A stretch of DNA of 64,000 bases from Lujinxingia sediminis (GTDB taxonomy: Bacteria > Myxococcota_A > Bradymonadia > Bradymonadales > Bradymonadaceae). This document shows positions 26,800-36,414 of the stretch, one piece after another. The DNA lies in assembly GCF_004005565.1 (NCBI RefSeq), contig NZ_SADD01000013.1, positions 1-64,000 on the forward strand. The letters run 5' to 3'. A program made the translations under genes and the position numbers. Each line of letters starts with the position of its first letter. Position 1 is the first letter of the stretch. The notes under the pieces are model-generated. The model searched no databases, was not told the DNA's origin, and worked only from the letters and a program-made list of their open reading frames with translations.

Positions 26800-28158
26800 A
26801 TGTCGAAGCGATGGATACGCCCGGCCGCCGTGGTGAGTGCGTTCGGGATGCTGATGTGGGTCAGGGCGGCGCACGCCGCCGACGCCGGCCAGGCCATGCT
26901 GCTGGCCCGGGGGTCCACGCTTCAGGTGCTGGTGGGCCTGGGGCTTGTGGCCTGCGCGACGCTCTTTGCCTACCTCTCACCAGGAGTGCTGGGACGACGT
27001 ACCGGAGTTGTAACCGGAGCCCATTACGTGGCGCTTGGTGTGCTCGTGGTGCCCGCAGGGGGGCCGCTCAGCGTCGCGTTAGGCCCGGTGCTGGAACCGA
27101 TGATGGCGCTTACCGTGGGAGCCATCGCGCTGGCGGCCGGGTTGCGCTTGAGCCCGGCAGAGCTACGCGAGATCGGCGCGGTGGACCTCAAGCCGGGCGT
27201 GATCATCTCGGTGGTCGGCGCGCTGGTTATGGTGGCGCTTCCGCTGGCCCTGCTTCATTGGGGAGGCCCCGGCGAGGTATGGGAGGGCTGGTGGCCGGCG
27301 TTGGCTGCTCTGGGCGTGCTGGCGCTCTGTGCTGACGATGATCAACTCCAGCGCCTTAGCGCAACCCTGGGCGTGAGCACCGCGGCGGCGAGGCGCGCCG
27401 CCCGGGTGAGCCGGGGGTGTGCGCTGGCAGCTCTGCTCGGAGTGCTGGCGTTTTTTTCCTGGCGTCATGCCGCCATCCCGGGAGTTGTCGAGAGCCTTTC
27501 ACCCCTGGCGGGCCTGGGCCTTCACCTGGGCCTGGGAGCGCTGGCAGGGGGGCTGGCCGGCGCGCTTTTGCAGGGCCGTCCCGACGATGATCGCATGCTC
27601 ACGATCGTGCTCGGCGTCGGGGTCACCCTCAGCGCGGTGGCCTGGGAGGCCAACCTCTCGGTGGTCGCGGTCAATGCGGTGGCCGGCCTCATCATGGCAT
27701 CCATGAGCTCGGAGTCCATCCGCCTGGCAAAGGTGTTCGATGCGCTCAGCGCCCCCCTCTACGTGCTCGCCCTCTTCTTCGCCGGGACCATGTGGGCCGG
27801 CGGAAGCGCCGCGATCCTATGGGGCGCCGCGCTGCTCTTTGTGCTTGCGCGTTATGCGGGCCGGGTGTTGGGGGTTGCGGCCTACCGTCCCAGGTTGCGG
27901 GGGCTTCGCCTGGAGCCGGGCACCCACCGCGCGCTCTGGGCTCCCGGCGCATTGGGCGCGGCCATCGTCATTGACCTGGTCCACGCGTTGCAGTCCGAGC
28001 CCCATGCCGCCCCGATGGTTTCGGCGTTGATCCTCGCGCTCTTTCTGGCCGATCTGCTGGCCTGGGTGCTCTTGCGGGGCTGGCTCATCGACATCTCCGA
28101 GGTCGACGCCGAGCGCCGCACCCACTCGCCCTGGGGCAGCTGGCAGGAGGAGCGCTGA
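26800..28158 (+). CDS. antiporter-like multi-pass membrane protein
   Basis: 452 residues with an N-terminal hydrophobic stretch and 10-12 further membrane helices. It resembles the transmembrane part of CPA-type antiporters (for example ALTVGAIALAAGLRLSP and SVVAVNAVAGLIMASMSSES) but has no cytosolic regulatory domain. I call it antiporter-like rather than assigning a substrate. Its TGA shares a base with the ATG of the giant antiporter-ATPase at 28158, so the two proteins are probably made together and may form a complex. Confidence 0.65.
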   Translation: MSKRWIRPAAVVSAFGMLMWVRAAHAADAGQAMLLARGSTLQVLVGLGLVACATLFAYLSPGVLGRRTGVVTGAHYVALGVLVVPAGGPLSVALGPVLEPMMALTVGAIALAAGLRLSPAELREIGAVDLKPGVIISVVGALVMVALPLALLHWGGPGEVWEGWWPALAALGVLALCADDDQLQRLSATLGVSTAAARRAARVSRGCALAALLGVLAFFSWRHAAIPGVVESLSPLAGLGLHLGLGALAGGLAGALLQGRPDDDRMLTIVLGVGVTLSAVAWEANLSVVAVNAVAGLIMASMSSESIRLAKVFDALSAPLYVLALFFAGTMWAGGSAAILWGAALLFVLARYAGRVLGVAAYRPRLRGLRLEPGTHRALWAPGALGAAIVIDLVHALQSEPHAAPMVSALILALFLADLLAWVLLRGWLIDISEVDAERRTHSPWGSWQEER

Positions 28159-31100
28159 TGCGGGAGTTTCTGACCCTTTTCATCGTCATCGCGCTGGTGA
28201 CCCTGACCCACCTGACCATGCCGGCGGTGGCCGATGCCCTCTTTGGCGCCGAGCTCGTCGCCGTAGGGCTGATGGTGCTCCTGGCCTTTGCTGCCGGCGA
28301 AGCGTTTCGCCGGGTAGGGCTTCCTTCCCTTCTGGGCTACATCGGTACCGGCGTCGTCCTGGGGCCGAGCTTTGCCAGTGTGATGCCCGAGGCTTATCCC
28401 TTTGCCATCATCTCATCGCGTCTCATTGATGACCTGGCGGTGGTGCAGCTGCTGGTCGTCGCTCTGATTGGCATGTTGGCTGGCGCGAAGTTGCGTCTGG
28501 CCGAGCTTCGAGAGCAGGGCAGACTTGTGGCCCGCGTCACCCTGGCGATCGCGCTGGCTGTGATTCCGGCCACGGTGATGGCGGTGGTGTTGGTCACGCA
28601 GCTCTTCCCGCAGCAGCTGGCGATCTTCGCGTCCGAAGCGATCGTTGAGCAGCTCACCATCGCCCTCTTTTTTGGCGTGCTGGCCTTCGGGTTGAGCCCC
28701 ACGATCACCGTAGCGTTGATTCAGGAACTGCGGGCTCGAGGTCCGCTGGCCAGTGCGGCATTGAGTGTGGTGATCGCCGGCGAGTTTTTGATCTTCGGCT
28801 TCTTTGCAGCCTTGATGGCCGGGGCTACCTGGGTGCTTGGCCCCGCGCCTCTCACCGGCGGGTCTCTGGCCGGGATGGTGCCAGCGCTGCTCACCGAACT
28901 GGCGCTCTCGCTGGCCCTTGGTCTGGGGCTGGGGGTGGCGATCGCGGCCTACGCCCGGTGGGTGCGTTCCTATCTGCTCCTGATGGTGCTGGGCGGCGGG
29001 GTGCTCGCCTACCTCGCTTCGCTGCGGGTGCTCGCGGAGCCGACGTTGGTCTTTCTGGTCGCCGGCTTTTTTGTGCAAAACGCCACGGCACGAGGACGCG
29101 AGTTGGTGCGGGCTCTGGAGCAGGTGGCGCTGCCAGTTTTTGTGATCTACTTCGCCACGGTGGCCGCCGGCCTCGATCTTCGGGCGGCACCGGGCTACCT
29201 GCCTCTGAGCCTGGTGTTGGTTGTCGTGCGTCTGGGCGCGCTCTACCTCGCCACCCGACGAGCCTGCGCGCGGGCAGTCGACACGCGCCAGAGCCTTCAG
29301 TACCTGCCGGGCGCGTTCATCGCTCAGGACGCCGTCGTGTTGGTGTTGGCCGGGGTCGTCGCGGTGAACTTCCCGGTGTGGGGTCCGGCGTTTCAGAGCG
29401 TGGTGATGGCCACGGTGATTGTCTATCTGAGCCTGGGACCGATCGTGTTCAAGAGCGGCCTGGAGCGCTCCGGTGAGGCCCGCCGCGCCTCGCATGAGCG
29501 CAGCGATGAGCGCGTCCTGGGGCTGGAGGAGTTTGAGCGTTTCGAACCTATCGACCCCGGGCAGCGCCTTGAAGCTCCGCACTTCGAAGACGCCTGGTTG
29601 CGCGGCCATATCGATGATCTTCGCTGTGCGCTCATCGATCAGGCCGAAGAGACCTTTCAGCAGCCCATCCGCGAGCGCCGAGATGGGATCATGGACGCGC
29701 TCATCGAGTTGGAAGCCGTCGTTGACGATCTCGTCGAGGGACTGCGCGAGTGGGACGCGCGCGCGCCGCAGCGCGCAGGAGACCCTGCCAACGACGATCA
29801 TCTTCAGGCGCTGCGCCAGCTGCAGCGCGTCTACATGACGCATATCGGGCCGGTCTACGAGGGCCTGCTCCGCCTTGAGGGGGCTCCGCTGACGCCGGCA
29901 TCGGTGGAGGCGTTTTTGAGCGCGCTCGGCGCCATGGAAGACAAGCAGACCCTCTACCGCATTGAGCGCGAGCCGTCGCTTGAGCAGCCCGAGGCCGACG
30001 ATGCCCCCTGGCTCAGAGCGTTGAAGTGGGGCCGCCGCCTGCGTCGTCGGGTGCTGGGTAAAGGCTATCGCAACGTGCCGGTGGGCAGGCTCTGGCGCTA
30101 CCACCTTGCACTCTCCCTGCCGGTGCAGCTGCTTCGAGTCACCCCGCCGGTGGCCTCGCACTACGAAGAGCTCTGGCGCAGGCTCTGGCAGCATCTTCGT
30201 GGCGTGGATCGCTTTCTGGAGTCGCTGGCGGCCGCCTCGCCACATGTCCCTCCCGATAGGGCAGGGGAGGGCGGTGCGCAGAAGGAGGAGAATGCGACGG
30301 CCGGGGCTTCCATCAAGGCGCAGATCGCCGCGTTTCATGTGGAATTTGTCGAGCGTCACGCTGAACGTGTTGGCGACACCCGGCGCAGCGCCGAGGTTGG
30401 CCTGAAGGGCTACGGCCAGAGTCTGGAGCGCTGCTACCAGGCCTTTGTGCGGGGCGTGGCGCTGGCGGGCACAAGTCAGCTCCCGGCGTTCGCTTACCGC
30501 CCCTCATCGCGTTTTGCATCGGCGCGCCGCGCTTCGAGCCGACTCGGAGATCGCCTGGTCCGTCAGCAGCAGGTCATTGAGGGGTACCGCGGGTGGTTGC
30601 GCCTCGATCATCAGGTCTCGGAGTTTGTGCAGTGGTCGCAGGGCACGCGCCACGCCGCCGATCGCGCCGCCCGCCAGGCGCTTGAGGCCAGCATCGAACC
30701 TCTGGAGGACCTGGAGCATGCGCTCGAAGAGCTCCACGATCGCGCCCGTACCGGGGCGCCTGACTGGGAGCTGATTTACACCTCCGAGCTCCGACCGCTC
30801 CTTCTACGTGCGCGCCGAGCCCAGGAACTCCGGCTGGCCCGAGTGCGTCAGGGCCGCTACACACGCCAACTTCTCGAACTTGTGGAGGCCCGCGTCGAGC
30901 GGCTGCCTGCCACCATCGCCGTGCTCAGCGCCGATCCCCAGCGCGCCATCGTCTCCACCACGCAGCATTACGAGTTGCCGCTGCGCCGCTGGGTCAGCTC
31001 CCAGGTCAGCCGGGAACTCGCTCTGCGCGTGGTCGACTTCAACGAGCGCGCCGCCACCCGCCAGGAGGAGCGCCACGCTCTTCTGGCGGCCATTGAGCAG

Positions 31101-32729
31101 CTCCTGGAGTTTCATTTGCTCACCTCTCGAAGCGAACGCGCCCGGGAGTCGGGCGCGTATGATCCGGGGGCTCAAGACGCGGCGGTCGGTGCCGGCCCGG
31201 CACGAAGCCCGGATGAAAGTGTGGGTGCCCAGGGCATTGAGCGCGCGCTGCGCGCGCTGTCCAGCCTGCGCGAGCGCGTCAGCAGCGACGAAGAAGAGCT
31301 CGTCGCCTGGCTGCTCACCGAGTGGGACCGCCTCATAGCCCGAGCCTTCGAGCCGATCGAGGAGCGACGCCTGGGCGAGCTTCAGCGCGAGCTTGCCCGC
31401 CAGGGAGCCGTGTCCTTTGTGGCGCGCGGCGAGTCCTGGGCCGGGGAGCTTTTGGAGCCGGTGGCGCGTCATCTTCGAGCGGGCCGCGCCCGCGCCGGCC
31501 GCTGGTCCCGGGAGCTGGGTGAGGAGCTTCGCACGCTGCTCGGCGCCGCGCCCCTGCCCGCCGATGAGAGCGCACGACGCCGCGCCATCCTCGCTGATGA
31601 GCCGGTGGCCTTCTCGCGAGCGCCGTCGGTTTACAGGCGTCTCTTCGTGCCCAACCCCCTTGATATCCCGGACTTCTATCGCGAGCGCGGGGTCGAGGAG
31701 CCTCTTCTGGAGAGCGCGCGTCGCTGGGCCGCCGGTGCCGAAGAGGTCGCCTTGATTCGCGGTCCACGCGGCAGCGGTAAACGCACGCTGGCCCGCCATC
31801 TTTTTCCGGCCCGCGTCTTTGGCGTTATCCCCGGGCTTCGAGATGACAGCTTGAGCATCCTGAGCCTCGCTCCGGTCGCCCGCGAGGAGTCCGCGCTGAC
31901 CCGTGCGCTCTACGAGGCTCTTGGCGGGCGAGGTGACGCCCCGAAGCGCTTTGAGGAGCTTGTTCACCACCTGCAGCATCGCGAGGAGGCCCGCCGCATC
32001 GTCGTGATCGAGGAGGCGCATCGCGTGCTTTTGCGCACCGAGGAGGGCATGGCGCTTTCCGAGCGCTTCTTTGAGCTGGTCGCTGAGAGCGCCCCGTCGA
32101 TCTTCTGGGTCCTGCTCATGGACGAGGCTGGTGCCGACTTTGCTCTCACCCACCTCAACCTGAAACGCGTGGTCACCACCACGTTGAGCGTGCCCGATGG
32201 CGATGGAGCCTGGCTCGAAGCCATGATCCTGGCGCGCCACCGGGTCAGCGGATTCGGGTTGAGCTTTGAGCCGCAGCCTCGCGGTCGGCTTGAGCGCCTG
32301 GCACGCCTGCAACTTCGCGCGCCCGCCCCGGAGGTGGTGCAGCGGGAGTTCTTTGACGCTCTGGCAGCGCACAGTCGTCATAACCCGCGGGCCGCACTGC
32401 TGTGGTGGCTGCGCGCGGTGCACCCCGACCCCGCGGATGACTCCCGCATCCTGGTCGCGCCGCTTCGCGGCGCTCCCCATCCTGTGCTCGATGGTCTGAG
32501 CCTGGAGCAACGCCTGCTCCTGGCTGCGCTGGTGGTGCACGGAAGCCTCAGCCCTCTTCAGGCCCATGCCATCGTCGGGTTGAGCCTGGAGCAGACCCGC
32601 GCGGAACTCGCCGCACTCCGTCGTCGTGGCCTGCTGGAGGCGCCGGGCGATACCGCCGACGAGCTCGCTCTTCGCCCCGGCGCCGACGCCGCGATCGCGC
32701 GGGCACTTCGCCACCAAAACCTGATCTGA
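28158..32729 (+). CDS. antiporter-ATPase fusion, 1523 residues
   Basis: Residues 1-445 are an antiporter of CPA type: 12 or so hydrophobic helices including GLPSLLGYIGTGVVLGP and FGLSPTITVALIQEL. About 450-1150 is a long charged, helical and coiled-coil-like region. A P-loop ATPase follows: Walker A GPRGSGKRT (1202-1210) and Walker B-like VVIEEAHR (1282-1289). The C-terminal 80 residues look like a winged helix (LSPLQAHAIVGLSLEQTRAEL). It is much longer than known KefB-type antiporters and lacks TrkA-N. The layout suggests ATP-dependent control of ion flux, or the ATPase may be a sensor. It is coupled to the gene before and lies 10 bases before an MscS gene. Confidence 0.8.
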   Translation: MREFLTLFIVIALVTLTHLTMPAVADALFGAELVAVGLMVLLAFAAGEAFRRVGLPSLLGYIGTGVVLGPSFASVMPEAYPFAIISSRLIDDLAVVQLLVVALIGMLAGAKLRLAELREQGRLVARVTLAIALAVIPATVMAVVLVTQLFPQQLAIFASEAIVEQLTIALFFGVLAFGLSPTITVALIQELRARGPLASAALSVVIAGEFLIFGFFAALMAGATWVLGPAPLTGGSLAGMVPALLTELALSLALGLGLGVAIAAYARWVRSYLLLMVLGGGVLAYLASLRVLAEPTLVFLVAGFFVQNATARGRELVRALEQVALPVFVIYFATVAAGLDLRAAPGYLPLSLVLVVVRLGALYLATRRACARAVDTRQSLQYLPGAFIAQDAVVLVLAGVVAVNFPVWGPAFQSVVMATVIVYLSLGPIVFKSGLERSGEARRASHERSDERVLGLEEFERFEPIDPGQRLEAPHFEDAWLRGHIDDLRCALIDQAEETFQQPIRERRDGIMDALIELEAVVDDLVEGLREWDARAPQRAGDPANDDHLQALRQLQRVYMTHIGPVYEGLLRLEGAPLTPASVEAFLSALGAMEDKQTLYRIEREPSLEQPEADDAPWLRALKWGRRLRRRVLGKGYRNVPVGRLWRYHLALSLPVQLLRVTPPVASHYEELWRRLWQHLRGVDRFLESLAAASPHVPPDRAGEGGAQKEENATAGASIKAQIAAFHVEFVERHAERVGDTRRSAEVGLKGYGQSLERCYQAFVRGVALAGTSQLPAFAYRPSSRFASARRASSRLGDRLVRQQQVIEGYRGWLRLDHQVSEFVQWSQGTRHAADRAARQALEASIEPLEDLEHALEELHDRARTGAPDWELIYTSELRPLLLRARRAQELRLARVRQGRYTRQLLELVEARVERLPATIAVLSADPQRAIVSTTQHYELPLRRWVSSQVSRELALRVVDFNERAATRQEERHALLAAIEQLLEFHLLTSRSERARESGAYDPGAQDAAVGAGPARSPDESVGAQGIERALRALSSLRERVSSDEEELVAWLLTEWDRLIARAFEPIEERRLGELQRELARQGAVSFVARGESWAGELLEPVARHLRAGRARAGRWSRELGEELRTLLGAAPLPADESARRRAILADEPVAFSRAPSVYRRLFVPNPLDIPDFYRERGVEEPLLESARRWAAGAEEVALIRGPRGSGKRTLARHLFPARVFGVIPGLRDDSLSILSLAPVAREESALTRALYEALGGRGDAPKRFEELVHHLQHREEARRIVVIEEAHRVLLRTEEGMALSERFFELVAESAPSIFWVLLMDEAGADFALTHLNLKRVVTTTLSVPDGDGAWLEAMILARHRVSGFGLSFEPQPRGRLERLARLQLRAPAPEVVQREFFDALAAHSRHNPRAALLWWLRAVHPDPADDSRILVAPLRGAPHPVLDGLSLEQRLLLAALVVHGSLSPLQAHAIVGLSLEQTRAELAALRRRGLLEAPGDTADELALRPGADAAIARALRHQNLI

Positions 32730-32739
32730 GGAGCCCCTG

Positions 32740-33504
32740 ATGGAACCCACCGAACTTCCTGCCGCCGAGCTCGCTGCGACCTCGCCATCCTGGTTTGCCC
32801 TGGTGCTGGTCGTCCTGGCGGCGATCCTGGTCAGCGTGGGGCTGCGTCGGCTCTCGACCTCCGGGGCCGATCGACGCCTTCTTCGCTGGCTGCCCCTGGC
32901 TCAGGTGGGCGTCTGGGCGCTGGCCCTGATCGTGATCTTAGGCAGCATCGCCCGCCAGGGCATCACCGCCGGCCTGCTCCTGGCGTTGGCCGGCCTGGCT
33001 GCGCTCATCGTTGCCGCCGCACCTCTGCTGCGCAGCGTCGTTGCCGGCCTGGTGCTCCTGGGGGAGGCTCGCCACCAGGTCGGCGACACCCTGGAGGTCG
33101 GCCCCCACCGGGGTGTCATTGAGCACCTGGGAGCCCGCACCCTGCGCCTGCGTGACGCCCGTGGCGAGCGCCACGAGATCCCCTACACCGAGCTGGTCGA
33201 TCACCCCCTGACCTATGTGCCTCATGGCGGGGAGGCCCATTGTGAGCTGGACCTCCACGTCTACACCTCGCTCCCCGTAGACGTCGCTCTGGAGCGCGTA
33301 CGCAGGCTTGCTTCACGTATCCCTTACATCGCGCCTCGCCATCGCCCGGAGGCCTTCCTGGTAGCCCAGGCTGAGCCAGGAGAGCCCCTTCGTATCAGGG
33401 TGCGGGCAAAGGTGGCCTCCGATGAGCTCGTGGACCATTTCCGCAGCGATCTTCTGCGTCGCCACCGCCATGCCTTTGGAGCGTCTGAGTCCTTGCAACC
33501 CTGA
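32740..33504 (+). CDS. small MscS-family mechanosensitive channel-like protein
   Basis: 254 residues. Three hydrophobic segments are followed by the MscS beta domain: ARHQVGDTLEVG, then RGVIEHLGARTLRLRDARGE and HEIPYTELVDHPLTYV, matching the conserved VGD...V..I..R.T.LR...G....PN pattern. MscS channels open under membrane tension to release solutes. With two antiporter-like genes just upstream it probably belongs to an osmotic/ionic stress operon. The ATG lies 10 bases after the fusion gene. Confidence 0.85.
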   Translation: MEPTELPAAELAATSPSWFALVLVVLAAILVSVGLRRLSTSGADRRLLRWLPLAQVGVWALALIVILGSIARQGITAGLLLALAGLAALIVAAAPLLRSVVAGLVLLGEARHQVGDTLEVGPHRGVIEHLGARTLRLRDARGERHEIPYTELVDHPLTYVPHGGEAHCELDLHVYTSLPVDVALERVRRLASRIPYIAPRHRPEAFLVAQAEPGEPLRIRVRAKVASDELVDHFRSDLLRRHRHAFGASESLQP

Positions 33505-33537
33505 GCGGACTTCACGTGGATCGCTCCCCGGCCACCT

Positions 33538-33801
33538 TCAGCGTCGCGCCATGCTCTGCACGTAGAGCCCCGGCTCCATACCCCGGGCCCAGCGTACGAG
33601 AACCTGCACCGCCCCCTGGTAGGGCGAGTCCTGATCGAGGTTCAGGTGCGTCCACACATCCTCCACCTCGCAGATGCGCGTCTCGCCAGACCACTTCACC
33701 AGCACATGTTCCCCTTTGCATGGCACGCGCAGCGTGTGGTTGGAGCGCGCCCGCTCGACGCTAATCTCGGCATTTTTATCCATGATGACGATCTGATACA
33801 T
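33538..33801 (-). CDS. small hypothetical protein
   Basis: 87 residues from ATG 33801, with GGAG upstream; the frame is open further to 33855. Soluble, mixed charge, with one pair of Cys (CKGEHVLVKW and RICEVED) that may bind metal or form a disulfide. I do not recognise it. It faces away from the barrel gene at 33930 and ends 34 bases past the MscS stop on the other strand. Confidence 0.5.
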   Translation of the reverse strand: MYQIVIMDKNAEISVERARSNHTLRVPCKGEHVLVKWSGETRICEVEDVWTHLNLDQDSPYQGAVQVLVRWARGMEPGLYVQSMARR

Positions 33802-33929
33802 CGCTTCTACTCCGCACGGGGTTCGGGGCGTTGCCTCCAGTGGCAATTGGCGCAAGTATAGGCCAGCTGGCTCCCCTCCCCAAGCCCTTCCGAACCGACC
33901 GCTTGTTCCGGTCCACCGCCGACCTGCTG

Positions 33930-34967
33930 ATGATGATCTCCTTCAGGCCTTGCCTTAACCCCACGTTGACGTCGCTCCTGCTGGTCAGCCTCGTGCTGAT
34001 CGCGCTGGTACCTGCGCAGGCCGCTGCGCAGGCTGAGGAAGCCCCGCGTCTGAAGACGTACCCCGAAGATCTGGGCTATGGCGAGCAACCGGTGCCGGCC
34101 GATGCGCACTTTCAGCCGCTGAAGCAGCACGTCGGTCCGGTCGATGCCCGCGCTCAGAGCAACCCGCTGGCCGGTCGCCTCATCGTGTGGCCCACGGCCA
34201 CAATCCTCAACGAGGGGGACTGGTCGTACCGTACTGTCGCGTTTGTCGAGCACCGCCTCAGCTACAGCCCGAGTCAGGGCACAGAACTGCGCGTAAGCTC
34301 CACCTGGCCCGGTATGAGCCAGTATTATCTGGGAGTGGGCGCGCGCTTTAACCTCCTCAACACCGCGCGTGCTGCGCTGACCTGGGGGCCGTCTGCGCGC
34401 TACCGCCGTAGCGGCTTTGATCCGGGAACTCAGGACCTGAGCCTGGGCCTGGAGCTTGTGGCCGATGTCCCCTTAAGCGATCGCAGCGTCTTGAGCGTGG
34501 GCGGCGTGCTCAATGTGGTTGCGGCCTTCGGCTACCGTCCCTTCGATGCCAGCACCTGCGAGACGCGCTACGACTTCGGTCGTGGCGAGTGCTACTTCGA
34601 AAACACCGACTACACCTGGGAGTTTCCCTCCGGAGGGCACTGGGGCTCGCTCTTCGTGGGGACCAACACCCACGCCACCGACTACCTGGTCTTTAATCTG
34701 GAGGTCTTCACCGGCGCAGGGTCCGGAAGTTTCATGGAACTCAACGACTTTTTTGAGCGGGGCCCCACCTACACCGACGAGCTCGGTGGTTTTAGCGAGG
34801 GCGAGCTACGCGCGGGGCTGGAGATCCTCGGACCGTTGACCTTGGGAGTGGGAACGACCTGGATCTTTGGGGACTTCGCCACCCAGACCTCCTTGATGTT
34901 CACCCGTTTTATGGGGCGTACCCAACTCGTCCCCTTCCTCGCCATCGCCTACCTGGGAGGCCAATAA
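33930..34967 (+). CDS. predicted outer-membrane beta-barrel protein
   Basis: 345 residues from ATG 33930; a frame open from 33831 adds a non-signal-like stretch. A signal peptide ends AQAAAQA. The mature protein is rich in aromatic beta strands (DWSYRTVAFVEHRLSYSP, YYLGVGARFNLLNTARAAL) and ends in LAIAYLGGQ. Family not recognised. A pair of Cys (STCETRYDFGRGEC) is likely a loop disulfide. Its TAA overlaps the aminotransferase ATG by one base. Confidence 0.65.
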   Translation: MMISFRPCLNPTLTSLLLVSLVLIALVPAQAAAQAEEAPRLKTYPEDLGYGEQPVPADAHFQPLKQHVGPVDARAQSNPLAGRLIVWPTATILNEGDWSYRTVAFVEHRLSYSPSQGTELRVSSTWPGMSQYYLGVGARFNLLNTARAALTWGPSARYRRSGFDPGTQDLSLGLELVADVPLSDRSVLSVGGVLNVVAAFGYRPFDASTCETRYDFGRGECYFENTDYTWEFPSGGHWGSLFVGTNTHATDYLVFNLEVFTGAGSGSFMELNDFFERGPTYTDELGGFSEGELRAGLEILGPLTLGVGTTWIFGDFATQTSLMFTRFMGRTQLVPFLAIAYLGGQ

Positions 34968-36382
34968 TGCTAAGCGGAGAGAGTCTTCCGAAGATCGTAA
35001 GTGCCATCCCCGGGCCGCAGTCGATCGCGATGGTCGATGAGCTCGCGCGCTCGGAGTGCCCGGCCATCACCGCCCGCCGCGCTCGCCGCGCCGCCGAAAC
35101 CGGTGTGGGGCAGGATCCCATCGTCTGGAAGCGCGCAAAGGGTGCCAACATCGAAGATGTCGACGGTAATATCTACGTTGACTTCACCGGCGCCTTTGCT
35201 GTCGCCGGCATCGGTCACACTCACCCGCGGGTGGTGGAGGCCGCCCGGCGCCAGTCCGAAGAGCTCATCCATGCCATGGGCGATGTCTACCCCAGTGAGG
35301 CCAAGATCCGCTTTACGCGTCGGCTCGCCGAGGTCGCTCCGGCCGAGCTCACCCACGCCATTCTGGGGCTTTCCGGGGCCAGCGCGGTGGAAGCCGCGCT
35401 CAAAACGGCCGCGGTGCACAGCGGCCGCCCCGGCGTCATCGCGTTCTGGGGCGGCTACCACGGCTTGAGCTATGGGGCGCTCGGGGCCACGGCCTATCGC
35501 GATAACTTCCGCCGCCCCTTTATGTCACAGCTCAACCCCTGGGTGACGCATCTTCCTTACCCCGACACTTACCGCCCGCCCTTCGGGCTGGCCCCCGGCA
35601 CCGATCCGCAGACGATCAGCGAGGCGACGATCGCACATCTGCGCGCGATGCTCCGCGGCCCGGCCAGCGGCGCCGAGATGATCGGCGCGGTGCTCATCGA
35701 GCCGATTCAGGGACGCGGCGGTGAGATCGAGCCCCCCCCGGGGTTTCTGGGAGCGCTGAAGGAGGTCTGTGAGGAGTTCGGGCTCGTGCTCATCTTCGAT
35801 GAGATCTACACCGGTTTTGGTCGCACCGGCACGATGTTCGCGTGCGAACATGAGGGGGTCACTCCCGATATCCTGTGTGTGGGCAAAGCGCTCGGCGGGG
35901 GCTTTCCTCTCTCGGCGGCGATCGGCCGTCGTGAGGTCATGGACTCCTGGGGAAACTCCTCCGGCGAGTCGGTGCACACGTCGACCTTTCTGGGGAACCC
36001 GCTGGGCTGCGCAATGGCTGAGGCCGTCCTTGATGTGCTCCTCGACGAAGACTGGCCCCGGCGTGTGGCGCAGAAGGGCAGGGAGGTGCGCGCGCGCCTC
36101 GAAGCGTTGCAGGAGCGTTTTCCCGAGCGCATCGGGCTTGTGCGCGGCCGCGGGCTGATGCTGGGCCTGGAGCTCATCAAAGATCCCACCACGCGCACCC
36201 CCGACGGCGCGCTGGGGCTAGAAATCATGGGTTATTGCCGCGATCGCGGCTACCTGGTGCTTCCCTCCGGCCAGCACGGTCATGTGCTCGCCCTTTCTCC
36301 GCCCTTTGTGGTCACCGATGCGCAGTGGGACGGGCTCTTCGAGGTGCTGGAAGAGGCGCTGGAGCATGTCTCCAAGAGCTGA
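34967..36382 (+). CDS. class III PLP-dependent aminotransferase
   Basis: 471 residues. PLP lysine is Lys307 in CVGKALGGGF; the upstream FDEIYTGFGRTG motif holds the conserved Asp that binds the PLP pyridine nitrogen, and GLSGASAVEAALK binds phosphate. The family includes 4-aminobutyrate, acetylornithine and glutamate-1-semialdehyde aminotransferases; similarity in style is closest to GabT-like enzymes, but substrate is not determined. Cytosolic. It overlaps the barrel gene by one base, so it may be cotranslated with it, an odd pairing. Confidence 0.85.
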   Translation: MLSGESLPKIVSAIPGPQSIAMVDELARSECPAITARRARRAAETGVGQDPIVWKRAKGANIEDVDGNIYVDFTGAFAVAGIGHTHPRVVEAARRQSEELIHAMGDVYPSEAKIRFTRRLAEVAPAELTHAILGLSGASAVEAALKTAAVHSGRPGVIAFWGGYHGLSYGALGATAYRDNFRRPFMSQLNPWVTHLPYPDTYRPPFGLAPGTDPQTISEATIAHLRAMLRGPASGAEMIGAVLIEPIQGRGGEIEPPPGFLGALKEVCEEFGLVLIFDEIYTGFGRTGTMFACEHEGVTPDILCVGKALGGGFPLSAAIGRREVMDSWGNSSGESVHTSTFLGNPLGCAMAEAVLDVLLDEDWPRRVAQKGREVRARLEALQERFPERIGLVRGRGLMLGLELIKDPTTRTPDGALGLEIMGYCRDRGYLVLPSGQHGHVLALSPPFVVTDAQWDGLFEVLEEALEHVSKS

Positions 36383-36414
36383 GGGTTGAGAGCGCCTCAA
36401 GGGTAACACAAGCC

